Shown: positions 44,795 to 57,694 of the stretch, piece after piece
Layout of the letters: every line of letters starts with the position of its first letter
How positions within the stretch are numbered: the first letter of the stretch is position 1
Source: Podocnemis expansa
Lineage: Eukaryota > Chordata > Testudines > Podocnemididae
Direction: 5' to 3'
Length of the DNA: 64,000 nucleotides
Assembly (NCBI GenBank): GCA_007922195.1
Contig: ML682007.1
Span: forward strand, 17,406,487 to 17,470,486
The notes under the pieces: model-generated
Databases searched by the model: none
What the model was told of the DNA's origin: nothing
Seen by the model: the letters and a program-made list of their open reading frames with translations, nothing else
Program-made: the position numbers and the translations under genes

Positions 44795-47700
44795 GCAGAA
44801 GTAGCTAGGAGACAGTTAGTCCAGGCTTATTGATGCAGTAATTGCAGTGCTACTCATGCATGTGTGTGTGCATGTGCACGTGCGCACACATGCTACTGAG
44901 ACAAGGAATGCCTATTGACCATGACTGAGTAGCTTTCTAAAATTTGTTTTAAAACGTGAGAGGATAGCTACTACCATTTCAATCAAGTCTCATCCTATTA
45001 CTGTGACTAAAAGAAGTGGCTGATCTTGGAATTTATATTCTAGCTTGAACATAGACCTTGGTAATTGTGGTAATAACAATGAGAAGAATAATGAAACTTC
45101 TAGCTGTGGTTGTCTTTTACTGTCCCCTGCATCTCCCTTGGGCCCTTTTTCATTTTGTTCCACATATAATTTTGGTAGTTCTTTTATTAAATAGAAACTT
45201 TTTATCCCCACTGACTCAGTTATCCGATTATACCTTCCACCCTATAATACATAAATTTGATTCCTGGGATTTTGATCAAAGTAAACAGAGAGCTAAAATA
45301 TTACCATGATAAATGCAACAGAAATAAGTCAAATTACAACATGACTCAGTCTGGAAGAGAGCCCTATGCACTTTTTAATGAATTTCACAGGTTCTTTGTA
45401 GTGACCTATAAAACCAAAGTGGTTCCTTTTCTCCAGTAGCTCAATTTCACAACCCTGAGCATTTCAAAAAGGGAAGTCATCCAGAGGTTTTATCTGAACA
45501 TTATAAAGCCTTTCATGAGCCTGTGGAAATGAGCAAGTTTAGAGTGAATGTTATTCCATTTCAAAGAGCTGCCAGATGAATTTAAGGAAATAGGATCTGC
45601 TTTCTTGGGAATATAAGATTAATCTGTTCATGTTTTTGTCATAAACCAAGCCACATGTTTGGTTACAGATCCAAAGCTCAGGCCAGATCCATGCTCTTGG
45701 TACAGCCCACCTCTACTTTTCTTAATCTCCGTGTATCCATTACTTAATATACCATTGAGTTGTAACATTTCCTATTATTGAGACAAATCCAGTAGTAGGT
45801 ACGTAGCCAACAATCTCACAGTGTCTGTGAGAGTGTGATCAATAATATGTTGCTTAAACAGGTTCCTTGAAAGATTCTACCAGGAGGAGAATTGTTCTCT
45901 GTACTTAAAATGGGGTATTACCAGTCAAACCAGTAACATATTTCAAACCTGTAGAAATCATTGTATCCTATCCTCAGTTCTCTTCAGTGCTTGGGGCAAG
46001 AATTAGAAGGACAGAGGGAAGGGTATGCAGGTTGTTTTATGCCTTTTGCTCTTCTTCTTTGAACTTGAAGCAGTCGGCTGTGTACCTAGCCCTTCTGTAA
46101 ATTAAAGCTGCCACTGGGCTGCTATAATGTACACTCTGCTTCCCAGAGCTTAGCAGAGAATAGCCATATCAGTTTACTCTGGTCACTCCCCTCCCTAGCT
46201 CCCCCTTTCTATTCCTCACCTGCAGGCTTTACTTCCTTGACCCACACCTTATGCTAGGAGCTAGCACAAGGTATGGCATTGAATGTCTATGTGAGGTCCA
46301 TGAAGGCTATGTAGGTTTTAGATGATATTTTTGTTCTTTTATTTTGCCAGAACTGTGAAAATGAGGCCTTATGTAACTGAGAATAAGATCTGGAACATGC
46401 ACCCAGTTTAAATACATCAGGATCTAAGCTCCTCTTGTTTTGAAGGAAGGGTTCTTTTCAGATGGAAAATAAAAAAACAAAACCAAGAGTGTGTGTCTGT
46501 GTCCGAGTCCGTGTCCCGCATGCCAGCAATGACCACAAGTGAGTTCTGCATGATCTTTGAAGGCTCCAAACATTCTCATGCCAACCAGTGCAGAGTAGGT
46601 TTTGCTGCTGAAACCATACCCAACAATTCCCTGCACGCAAACATAACCACTGCTCCCTCTTCACAGCACAACAGTCAGACGCAAACAAAAGAAACCCTTC
46701 AGGAAGTTTGAGGCTCTCAGACACATCTAGCTTTATTTTTCCTGTCAGAAAAGTTCAAGAATTACACCAAAAATACTTCAGTCTTTGCTACCTACTGACA
46801 AAAAGCACACCACACAATTATAAACTGTTCAGTAGTTTGCTGGAGTTTTGAGTTTTTTGTGTTGGGGGTGGGGTTTGTACATTTGAAGAGAGAAATGAAT
46901 TTACAGGTGAAATATGGAGGGGAGAAGTCAGACAATGGGGTTTGGCACTACAGTTTTAGCTATACTGTACTATACAACTGCTTAGCATGACTCCCGTCAG
47001 CCCCAATTTACACGAGGCTATTCCTGTTCAAATCACTAGGAGCTGTGTGTGCATAATGAAGGACAAACGCTGCCCAGCATGGGTTTGGCTCCCAGCTTCT
47101 AGCCCACGATACCTACCAAACTGATTGGCAGACTTGGTGAAATGCAAACCCCGACCTTTGTCTTGTTCTATTCCTGGCGCTTATCCTTTTGAACTCAAGT
47201 GGAATATGATCCCAAGTATTTTAGCTGTCATGCTGCTATGTTTTAGGTGGCAGCTCTAGGGGGAAAACAAAACAACTCCTTCTGCTCAAGTCTTACAAAA
47301 CTGTCATGCTTGTTCAGATTAATTTACATGCTACAGCCTGAGCCATGTTTAATGCTATACAGGGCTGGATTCTGTTTAGGGTTTGTTTTATGGTCATGGG
47401 TTTATAAGTCAACTAGAACTTTGATAACACTTTCTATCACTGACTTTCCAAACACTTTATACACTAACAGACAAACCTTCACAATCCCTATGTTGGTAGT
47501 GGCCATAAAACATGGACAAAGGGAAAATGAGGCAGAGAAGGGCTTTTTCTTTAAGCTGTTAACCCTTTTCTGTGAGGTACCAAGCATCCTAGGTTTACAA
47601 TGATGTTATTTTGTTTCATTGCCTCCCAAAGAAGTGCTCAGCATCTCAAAGGAGGAAGCCCCCTGTCACTTACTCAAGATCTCCCACATAATCTGTGGTG

Positions 47701-48155
47701 TGGCAGACCTGGAAATAAAGTCTGACTCCTAGTCCTGTGCTGAAGAGCAAATGACTGATTTAAAGACAACAGCTTCCTTCTCTTGCTCTGTGTCTAATCC
47801 ACTTAATTCTTAAAAAACCCATGGTACCTCTCCAGTATCTCAATTGTGTATTCTAAATCCCTAGTTCTTTCTGTTCTTAATTCAGGTGTGGGTATGCACA
47901 TGGGTGCATGCATCTTTCTCTAACCACAAACTAATGCTGACACCATATTTTGTGCAGCTCAGTTTGCCAGTAGAAGGACTCTGCTTGGCAAGTTCAACTA
48001 CCCAGTGATGTGATTTATGACAGATTCCACTGACCCTTTCATGTCAAACGACATATCAAATATTCTTCCCTTACATACTGTTCTGGGGTCACAAATTCCT
48101 ATCAGTTTCTGTGAAATTCTTTGTTTGATTCCATCCTCTCTGGTTGTTTTTCTAA
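44795..48155. other. Non-coding flank downstream of NSG2
   Basis: It holds a degenerate (TG)n tract near 44858-44891, a possible SINE relic at 47640-47745 ('ctcctagtcctgtgctgaag') and otherwise unique-looking sequence. A second AATAAAG on the minus strand near 46732 could be an alternative distal poly(A) site but is unsupported. Open frames at 46424-46724 show no domain. Confidence 0.4.
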
Positions 48156-48159
48156 ATTT

Positions 48160-48457
48160 GCTTTTTTTGTTTTTTTAATTTATTTTTCTAACAAATATTT
48201 AAGCAATGATTTTAAAAATATTTTACATTGTAAGTTACAGTCAACATCCAACATGCCTTTGTACAAGAGCTTGACTCAATTACAAATCAACAAGAACAAC
48301 GCACGAAAAGAAATATCAATTAAGATGACTCCTGCACTTGAGTTTCATTTCTTCTTGTCGTGCTGTTAGCACAGTGCCCTCTCTGAAGCAGAGCAATACT
48401 TTATAGACATGGTGTTGTTTCCCCACTCCCAACCCCTCTCGTCACCACTGAGCAGCT
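48160..48457 (-). other. NSG2: NSG2 3' untranslated region
   Basis: It lies directly downstream of the NSG2 stop codon on the minus strand and ends in an A-rich stretch after a canonical AATAAA. It is AT-rich toward its end, with several ATTTG/AAATATTT-type elements. The cleavage position is inferred to be 10-25 bases beyond the signal. Confidence 0.65.
48179..48184 (-). promoter_or_regulatory. NSG2: Polyadenylation signal AATAAA of NSG2
   Basis: TTTATT on the plus strand. On the minus strand it reads AAAAATAAATTAAAA, about 275 bases after the stop codon. Confidence 0.65.
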
Positions 48458-50315
<1,858 letters not shown>

Positions 50316-51820
50316 CTACAAAAGAAGGATAATGTTACTCTACGCATGTTAAAATGGCTTATGTGCAATCTCACAATCAAATGATATATATTAACAACCA
50401 TCCTAATGGACTGCAGTCTTCATTCCTCTGTGATATACTTAACTAAGCGTAGTAATTGAATGAGTGCTACAACAAATAGGCTTGAATTTTGTCATGCTTC
50501 CCTCCTCCCCCAAGATCATTGATGATGCATTTTCTATGTTTAATCTATTATCAATTTCTAAATATTTGCTAAGAGATTTAATGCTCTGAAAGACTTCATG
50601 TTCCCACACTCTGGAGTTCAATAGAAAGTACTTGTCTGTATTCAGGCCTGCTAATGTCAGTCAGAGGTCACACACCAGGAGAACATTCATTATCTATCCA
50701 GCAGCAGCCAAAGTTGCCTCCTGGCCTTGGTAAGATCATTTTTTTCCAGTTACCAAGGGCAAGTGAGTGGGTAACAAGAATAAAATGTCTGTGTTGCTCT
50801 TCCCTCTGGGCTTTCTAATATTCAGCCCAATGTTTCATGGTTAGATTTGGATACAAGGAGAGGGTCTTCCCCTACCTGACAGAGCTGCAGAATTAGGACC
50901 CCACCCTTTGTTTTAAGAGGTAGGGTGCTGATAAAGAACCAGCTGACACGTCCAGTAGAGTTCAGACCCTAGGCAGTGTGATCAGGCCACTGCTTCTCTT
51001 CCTCTTGCACGTCTGCTTGGTGCCTGGCTAAGTCACTCGGGATAGCACACACAGCGCTCCTCTTTGGGCCCAACTCACTGTTCTGATCTCCCACCCCTGA
51101 GTGTGCTACCTCACCTGAGCCATTCTGCTCGATGGGTTCAATTCCATTTTCTGCCACCCACTCAGGAAATGGAGTTACCAGCTTCATTCAGATCCTGCTG
51201 TCTTAAACCAGATAAATCACCCACTAAGTGCTAGAGTGGGCCCTGATATGCTCTCCAATCTGCTGACAACTCTGATGTGAGTTTCACATTTATAATGCAA
51301 CCCAAAATCAGGGGAATTTTATGTGGGTTCAGACTCAGTGTGAATATCCAGGTCTCTACAAGCACCAGTCCTCAAAGGTTTCACCTTTCCTAGCAGGCAT
51401 CAGCTTTTGGGCTGTAGAAAGCAAAGCTCGGCTTCAGCACTGCAGTCTACTTTTGTGCTGCCTGTGCCGACTATCCAGTTCTGTCAAGGCTGTTGCATAG
51501 TGCTGACTGGATTGGCATTAAAAATATAATCCTCCCTAGGGCTCAGATGTAGCCCACTGCACTGCTATGGAGAGGAGAGTTCATATTCTCACTCTGTCAG
51601 ATGACAGGGATGAGGAATGGAGTTAAAGCTTAAAACCCTGGGAGGCAGAATGTTTACGCTGCTATATAGCCACCTCTTGCTGGAAAGGGCAAGAACAGCT
51701 TTTCAAACAGGTCCTAATGCTTGCTTCAGGTTGCAGAGCAGCTGCCTGCAATGGTGAAGGGTCTTAAGACTCTTGCTGGGGGAGCAGGTCTGGTGTTCTG
51801 TGAGACAAGTGTGGGGACCC
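50316..51820 (-). other. NSG2 upstream intron, first part
   Basis: Non-coding. No transposon or exon was recognised. Open frames here have no domain. Confidence 0.5.
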
Positions 51821-51823
51821 TAA

Positions 51824-52105
51824 GCCCTAATCTATACTTACAGGGATTTTTGGCAACAGTTGATGGCAGATACAGAAGGCATGTAAAATACCTTGCATAT
51901 CTGCCAACAACTTCTAAGCCGCTGATACATACTAGGGGAAGCCGACCGCAAATGCCTTGCGGTCAGCTTTCAGCAACTCCAATTCTGGGGCTGGAGTTGC
52001 TGAAGCACTTTCCGGAGCAATTCAGTGGTACATACTTGCTGCTGAATCATGCCCGGAAGATTGCACTGACAGAAGCAATTTTGCTGCTGTCAGGACAGAC
52101 ATCCC
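51824..52105. mobile_element. Multi-hairpin MITE, copy 2
   Basis: It is homologous to 8776-9061: same start (GCCCTAATCTATACT), the same 'aaggcatgtaaaataccttg' block and the same 'ggggaagccgaccgcaaatg' hairpin. At least four hairpins follow each other: around 51858-51908 (ttggcaacagttgatggcag / ctgccaac), 51943-51970 (gaccgcaaatgccttgcggtc), 51971-52002 (cagcaactcc...ggagttgctg) and 52063-52095 (ctgacagaagc...gctgctgtcag). TAA precedes the left end. The right edge is uncertain by a base or two. Confidence 0.65.
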
Positions 52106-52109
52106 CAAA

Positions 52110-53670
52110 ATTGTTGCAATAAAAGGTTAAGGCAGTAATGAGCTCTGTTCTGTCCTTCTATGCACTGCTATGGGAGACCCAGACACATATTATGATCTAT
52201 CTGTCATGACGGTGCATGTTTTTATACTTGATTATTTGGATTATAGGGCCCCCACTACTTATAGACGCCCAGAGCATCTATGCCTAAGTTAAGGGAGCAG
52301 CTTTGATTCACAGCAGCCATGTTAAGAGAAAATACAGAAATGTTTGCCATGGCAAAAGTGGACAGAATTGTCAGGAAAGGTAGCTAGTCTCTGCACAGAA
52401 ACACAGGCTTGTGCCATTCAGAATCTTCAGCAGCACTATCCAGTTCAATTTTTAAAAAAATAGCTCAGTGTTGGATCAGACTGTATTTTGCTTTAATTTT
52501 CTACACAGATCATTTAAGCAGTTGGAGTCCTAAGGGCTGATATATTAAAAAACCATATATGGGCTCAGAGAGGCTGTTGGAACTGCTTGCAGATCAAGAA
52601 CAGACCTTCTGGCTAGTAAATACTCCAGAAAGATGTGCGGCATGTGTGGTATATTCCCAGCCACAGAACATCTGATCCTTTACTCATACAGAATGTGACT
52701 ACAGTAAATCTGGCAATGCCATCTATGAGGGCCAAGACATACAAAGCTACATTTTCAGTGCATGTGATAAGAATGTTGACTGGAAAAAGCGCAGCAACCA
52801 CTGCTGAATCTAACCCCAGAGTTTTCACTCCAAATCAAAGGGGAGAAAAGGAAAGGAGGAGGAAAGGATACTCTCATCTGGGATAAGTAATTAGCCCTTT
52901 GTTAAACTAGAGAGTTTAGAATGAAATGTAGATAGATAATGAGGTCAGGTGAAACACAGGTTAAAGTGACTGATGACTCAAAACACAAGGATTGCAGTGA
53001 ATTCTGTAACCTTTTCTGGCATTATAATCTTCCAAGATAAAAATGTAACAATCTAGTTATGCCATGGCCCCTCCAGAGTGAACCTTTGAAACTAACCTTC
53101 CCTTTGCGGCCTGATGTGCTGAAATGGGTTACGTAAGCACAAGGTGTCTGCGGGGGCGAGATTCACATTCTTATTGCTAGCCCTAGTCAAATATCACTTG
53201 TAAGGAATTGAGCACTGCACTGCGGGTGGTTGGTAGAAAGGCAGCACGTTCACATGAAAAATACTGCCCTATAACTGTGAAAATGCTGGCTCCTTTTACT
53301 GCGTGATGACTCGGATTTGCAAGTGAATTTTAATGGGCATTTGATATTTATAGTCTGATAGCCCAGAGGTGCTCAGCCTGGAGGAAACAGCCCTTTACAT
53401 ATTGCTAAACAGGAGGGGGTCTGGTTACATCCCAGTTACAAGTAAGTGGGTGGAAAAGGAAGACATAGCATAGAAAAGGTTGAAAATTCATAGTAGCCAA
53501 TCAGTTTTGGGGCCCCAATGCACAAGGTGCTATGCTAACACAAACACAGGCACGGTCTCTGACCTAAAGTTTACTATCTGATTTGGCTACCCCTCTGAAA
53601 CTTGTGATCATGCACGGCATTGAATTTAGCTGTACGAAGTGGAAATCCATCAGCTTGGTGAAAAAACTGT
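52110..53670. other. NSG2 intron, no feature recognised
   Basis: Non-coding. Nothing assigned. Confidence 0.45.
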
Positions 53671-53677
53671 TTTCATT

Positions 53678-53785
53678 TCATGCGTCTGAAGAAGTGGGAT
53701 ATACCCATGAAAGCTCACATGATAAATGAATTTGTTAGTTTTTAAAAGTGCCACAGGACTCCTCCTTTGTTTTATCTGATTTATT
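53678..53785 (+). mobile_element. Penelope-like terminal repeat with hammerhead-like core
   Basis: CTGAAGA at 53686-53692, an extra A, a helix GTGGG...CCCAT, then GAAA at 53709-53712 and GCTCACATG. The 'gaatttgttagtttttaaaa', 'gtgccacaggactcctcctt' and 'tgttttat' end follows. It belongs to the same family as 27308-27405. Confidence 0.7.
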
Positions 53786-53789
53786 CACT

Positions 53790-54835
53790 GGCTTTTTCAA
53801 TTGCCTGTCTGATTCTGTGGGAGCAATGTGCCAGTACTACTTTAAAATCAAAACATATCCAAATGAATACACAAAAGATGGACTTCCTAAGAAACTCTTT
53901 CATCTAAAGATTGCCATCCCACCACTTTCCTGCGATCTTAACAGCAAGTGGCTTGGCACTCTTACCTCATGTCCTGAAAAATCAGCAAATCCCAGCTCTG
54001 GTAAGTCAAGCCAGAAAAATAGCTCCTCCTAGACAAGACATGGCCACTAGTCCCATTGTATTTAATACAGGAGATTATTAGATTATGCACCACAGATGAT
54101 CTACCATGGTCTCAGCAGTGGGTAGTTTGACAATGATGGTGACTGAGCTCCCTTGAAAGCTGGCTTTAGATGGCACTAAGGCAAGACTTCTATGTTGCTA
54201 TGCGAATATGGGTGTTTGGAGGGCAGACCTTGATGCTGATTAATCCCAAGAATAAAGTGTTGAACAATTTGGTACTACTGCTCTTCCCTATTTACAGTGA
54301 ATAGTACTATTTTCTGAGTTGATTGGAGTGCACTGATGGGGACTCAGGCTAAGTATAAAAGCAAAAAAGGGCACAAAAAGTTACAGTAAATACATGCATC
54401 AATACACCTAATACAACAATACGTCTCAAAAAAACGTACCTGCTGTTTCTACATAGCATGAGGCTACTCATCCTCTGACCTCCTTTTCCATTACTACAAC
54501 CTTTCACCATGAGGAATATAGTATCATTCACTGAACTTTCACTACATCAAAGCCCATTCAGTTTCTGTCTACTCTGTCTGCAGCACAATAGCATGTTTTT
54601 AACAGGGCAGACTAACCAGGCTTTCTCAAGCCAAGTCCTAATATTTGCATTAATCTGTCACTTGAGAACGGGAGTGGGAGATTAGTCCCAAAAATGTGAG
54701 ATCAATATCTCCCAAACCTAGTATGGATAGAAGGAAGAGTTTGTTAGGTGATAAGCATTGAGAGTAGGTGGTGTCACCATCAATCAGCCCTGACCAATTA
54801 ACCTGGTAAAGGCAGGCAGTAAATTAGTTGTAGTC
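53790..54835. other. NSG2 intron, no feature recognised
   Basis: Non-coding. Nothing assigned. Confidence 0.45.
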
Positions 54836-54841
54836 ATCATT

Positions 54842-55133
54842 GTAGTTCAGATTTGGTTAGCTCGAACTAACTTTTTGTTCAAACTAGCCGCACATTTTTT
54901 AGTTCAAACTAAAAGCACTGTTAGTTCAAAAACTTATTTAGTTTGATCTAGCATGTCTATCTACATTGTGGTGGTTCAAACTAAATATGCAAATTAGTTT
55001 GAAGTAAGCTTTGCTTGGTTTGAACTAAAAATTTTTTTAGTTAGAACTAGGCAAAGCCTAGTGTAGACAGGGTTCAAATTAGTTTGAATTAAGGCTCCTT
55101 ACTTCGAACTAATTTGCTAGTGTGGACATAGCG
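54842..55133. mobile_element. Fold-back MITE, Harbinger-like, left end missing
   Basis: The right end 'ctagtgtggacatagcg' and the internal 'tagctcgaactaac', 'agtttgaagtaagc' and 'gcaaagcctagtgtagac' match the MITE at 43828-44341. The left terminal GGCTATGTC is absent, so this copy is truncated. Confidence 0.65.
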
Positions 55134-55189
55134 CATATGATCTTGCAGACCTGCAGAAGAAAAACAGGGATCGCTAGCTTTGCGAAACA

Positions 55190-55569
55190 AGAGATAAGAC
55201 ACCTTCAGGAAATGTAGCCAGTAAACAGCTAACGAAGCAGACACTACAAGCCCCCACCCCTTTTCCTTGGCTAAGTGTATAAAGAGTGGTAGTTAATTTT
55301 CAATTATTGGAACTCCGTCATTGGGGCAACTGCTGTGTTCGCTGCTACTCACACTCTATGCCTCCAGTCATTTAACTGGGGTTCCCATCTGCTGAAGGGG
55401 TGTAAGCATTGGTTCTTTCCTATTTCTTTTCTTTCTTGTCTGTTTGTTTAATAAAACTATTTTGTTTTTACCTTTTCCATATCTCCCAGTATTGTGCCTA
55501 CCGAACCCACCAAACCTGAGGACCTGAGCTATAGTTTGCAACCAGAGTCCTGGTACACCGAGAGACTAA
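55190..55569 (+). mobile_element. Probable LTR fragment
   Basis: It shows a TATA-like 'gtgtataaagagtgg' (about 55276), a polyadenylation-like AATAAAA (about 55450) within a pyrimidine-rich stretch, and a terminal '...gagactaaca' followed by 'ttggcaattggcag', which could be a primer-binding site region. Spacing fits a retroviral U3-R-U5 order. The left edge is unclear and no internal genes follow. Confidence 0.4.
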
Positions 55570-55574
55570 CATTG

Positions 55575-56400
55575 GCAATTGGCAGTGGCAAAGTCCCTCT
55601 TTAACCTTTTCCTGCTGAGCCAGCTATGGTTGTCAAGTTATTTGTTTTTCCTAAGGATGAAAGAACAGTCTCAGTATTTGTGTTCTTTGGGGCCGCAAAC
55701 GGCCCTTCTGCTGCTAAACCCTAACTGCTAAATCACATGATAATAGACTCTTGTTAAACATGTTCTACTGACGAAGTACTAACACACAAATCATAACCTC
55801 TTAGAACCAGGCAGTTTTAACTAGCCCATCCATCCCTCCCCTGGTAAATAAGCCCACTATCCTCTCTGCAGCAGTTTCATGTGCTTGCAAAATTACTGTG
55901 TGGTACAATATTGTACATGACGATATATGGGGTAAAATTGTTCTGGGATGAAATGTCATATAAGGTGTTCAAACTGAGGCGAAAAGAGAAGGAAATCTGC
56001 CCACGGGTATGTTGCCAAGCCTGAGTTAAGATCCAGCTTCCCAGTTATTCCAGAAAAGACAAAGTTTCATTAACATTCAAATGCCAAAGAATCACAGAGC
56101 TGCAATAACTAATAAACCTCCACATTTTAAAAAATGAATAACATGAACCTCGGCAGTCTCAAAGCAATATAAACACTCACATAAGGGAAATAAAATTTAC
56201 GGAGCTGACAAAACCTAGGAGCACTGCAGGCATGAATCTGTCGTGTGCGGCAGTGGATTTGGGCTAACAGGAGAAGTTTTGACCCCTCATGTGTATCCCC
56301 AGAGATCTGGTGGAAGAGGGGTCCCTGGCAGGAAAACACTCTGCAGGAGAGAAGTACGAGAAGTAAGAGAAAATACACATACAGAAGCCTGCTGGCAACT
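55575..56400. other. NSG2 intron, no feature recognised
   Basis: Nothing assigned. Confidence 0.45.
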
Positions 56401-56402
56401 AA

Positions 56403-56474
56403 GGACCTGATCCAAAGCCACTGAAATCAATTAAAGGACTTCCATCAACTTCAATAGCCTTTGGATCAGTGTCC
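56403..56474. repeat. Small fold-back repeat (CTGATCCAAAG type)
   Basis: Left arm 'cctgatccaaagccactgaa' and right arm 'ttcaatagcctttggatcag' are nearly complementary. The centre is 'atcaattaaaggacttccat'. This is a well-known kind of short palindromic repeat in sauropsid genomes. Confidence 0.75.
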
Positions 56475-57390
56475 AAACTTACTTTCCAACTCTTCTGTTC
56501 CAAATACAAAGTAAATGCTTCATCTTCCAAAGATCCTGTGTAAAAGCTGAAGTACCCCAATCCACCACATAGAAACAAGACACTTAGGTTTACTGTTCTG
56601 AGATGCTATTGCATTGTACTGGTGTTCCTGATGACTGGCTCTCCTACCATGAGTCTTAACATCCTTTGTACCGCTGCTGACCAGTGAAAAGCCTTATTTA
56701 AAAGCAAAATAGAGAACAACACTGGCTCTAAACTGCAGTGCATTTTGTTAATAACCACTTACATTTCAAAATTTCTACATTTTTATTCCTTGTCTTTTCC
56801 TTGGCAGCTCGTTCCATTGTGTTGCCTGGTTTTCAGAGGCACAAAATTCCCATAGCCCCAGCTGAAGTGAACAGGAGCAGAGGGCACTCGGCATCTCTGA
56901 AAATCAGGCTATTTATCCTTTGCTTTTGAACAGGGGTGGGAATTTAAGAGTCATCCTGGCCCAGACTCTGTAACGATTTCTTGTGGATTGGCCCTTGGGA
57001 TGGTGCCTAACCCCACTCAAATAAACTGGGCTCCAGCTGGGTCCAGCTGTTCATCTGCATGGAGTCAACATATGATCAGGATCTTAGAGACTTAAGAATT
57101 TGGTCTTACTGGTAGTACCAAGCACAGGCCAGATTCTGCTCGTCTGACTTCAATAACTTCACTGACATTAGTAGGAGCCTAGTTTTTTCTCTTTATGAGA
57201 CATCTGTCAGCAAATGGCAATTGATCCAACAAGTACTTGTTGTTTCTACTCTATGGATTGGACACCTGCTGTTCATTACTATCATTCCACAGCCAAGTTG
57301 TATTGGGGCGTTATGGTTACAGTTTTTACACATAAGTAATATAACACTGATTGTATTCCTGAATGGATGACTGCAACTCTTATCAAGACA
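56475..57390. other. NSG2 intron; scraps of fold-back repeats
   Basis: Partial hairpin-repeat pieces lie at 56833-56912 ('gttttcagaggcacaaaatt' to 'tctgaaaatcagg') and 57127-57180 ('ggccagattctgctcgtctg'). Confidence 0.4.
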
Positions 57391-57392
57391 AG

Positions 57393-57476
57393 GTGGGGAG
57401 TTAATATCTGTTATTGGATCAACTGCAGTTGGTGGAGACAAGCTTTCAAGCTTCCACAGAGCTCTTCTTCAGGCTA
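57393..57476 (-). mobile_element. Second-family Penelope-like end, minus strand
   Basis: The minus strand reads CTGAAGA (57466-57472), A, GAGCT...AAGCTT, then GAAA (57444-57447) and GCTTGTCTCC. 'gttgatccaataacag' and 'atattaactccccacc' follow. It is an inverted partner of 57560-57690. Confidence 0.6.
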
Positions 57477-57559
57477 ATTGAAATTTCAGCTGTACACTTC
57501 TAATGGAGGATGGAGCAATTATGGAATAACCTGCCCATGGAGGACTCAGTTTATATCCT

Positions 57560-57690
57560 GAAGCAAGTAATTTGAAGAAGAGCTCTGTGTAAGCTTCAAA
57601 GCTTGTTTCTCCCACCAACAGAAGTTGATCCAATAAAAAATATTACTTTACCCACTTTATCTCTCTAATATCCTGGAACCAATACAGTTA
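57560..57690 (+). mobile_element. Second-family Penelope-like end, plus strand
   Basis: It reads 'gaagaagagctctgtgtaag', 'cttcaaagcttgtttctccc', 'accaacagaagttgatccaa', and ends 'ctctctaatatcctggaacc'. The core is slightly decayed (TTGAAGA, CAAA). It lies as an inverted copy of 57393-57476 across about 85 bp. Confidence 0.6.
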
Positions 57691-57694
57691 TATC

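Noticed and set aside
46424..46724. Overlapping minus-strand frames near a distal AATAAAG
   Set aside because: No domain. At most alternative 3' UTR of NSG2, without support.
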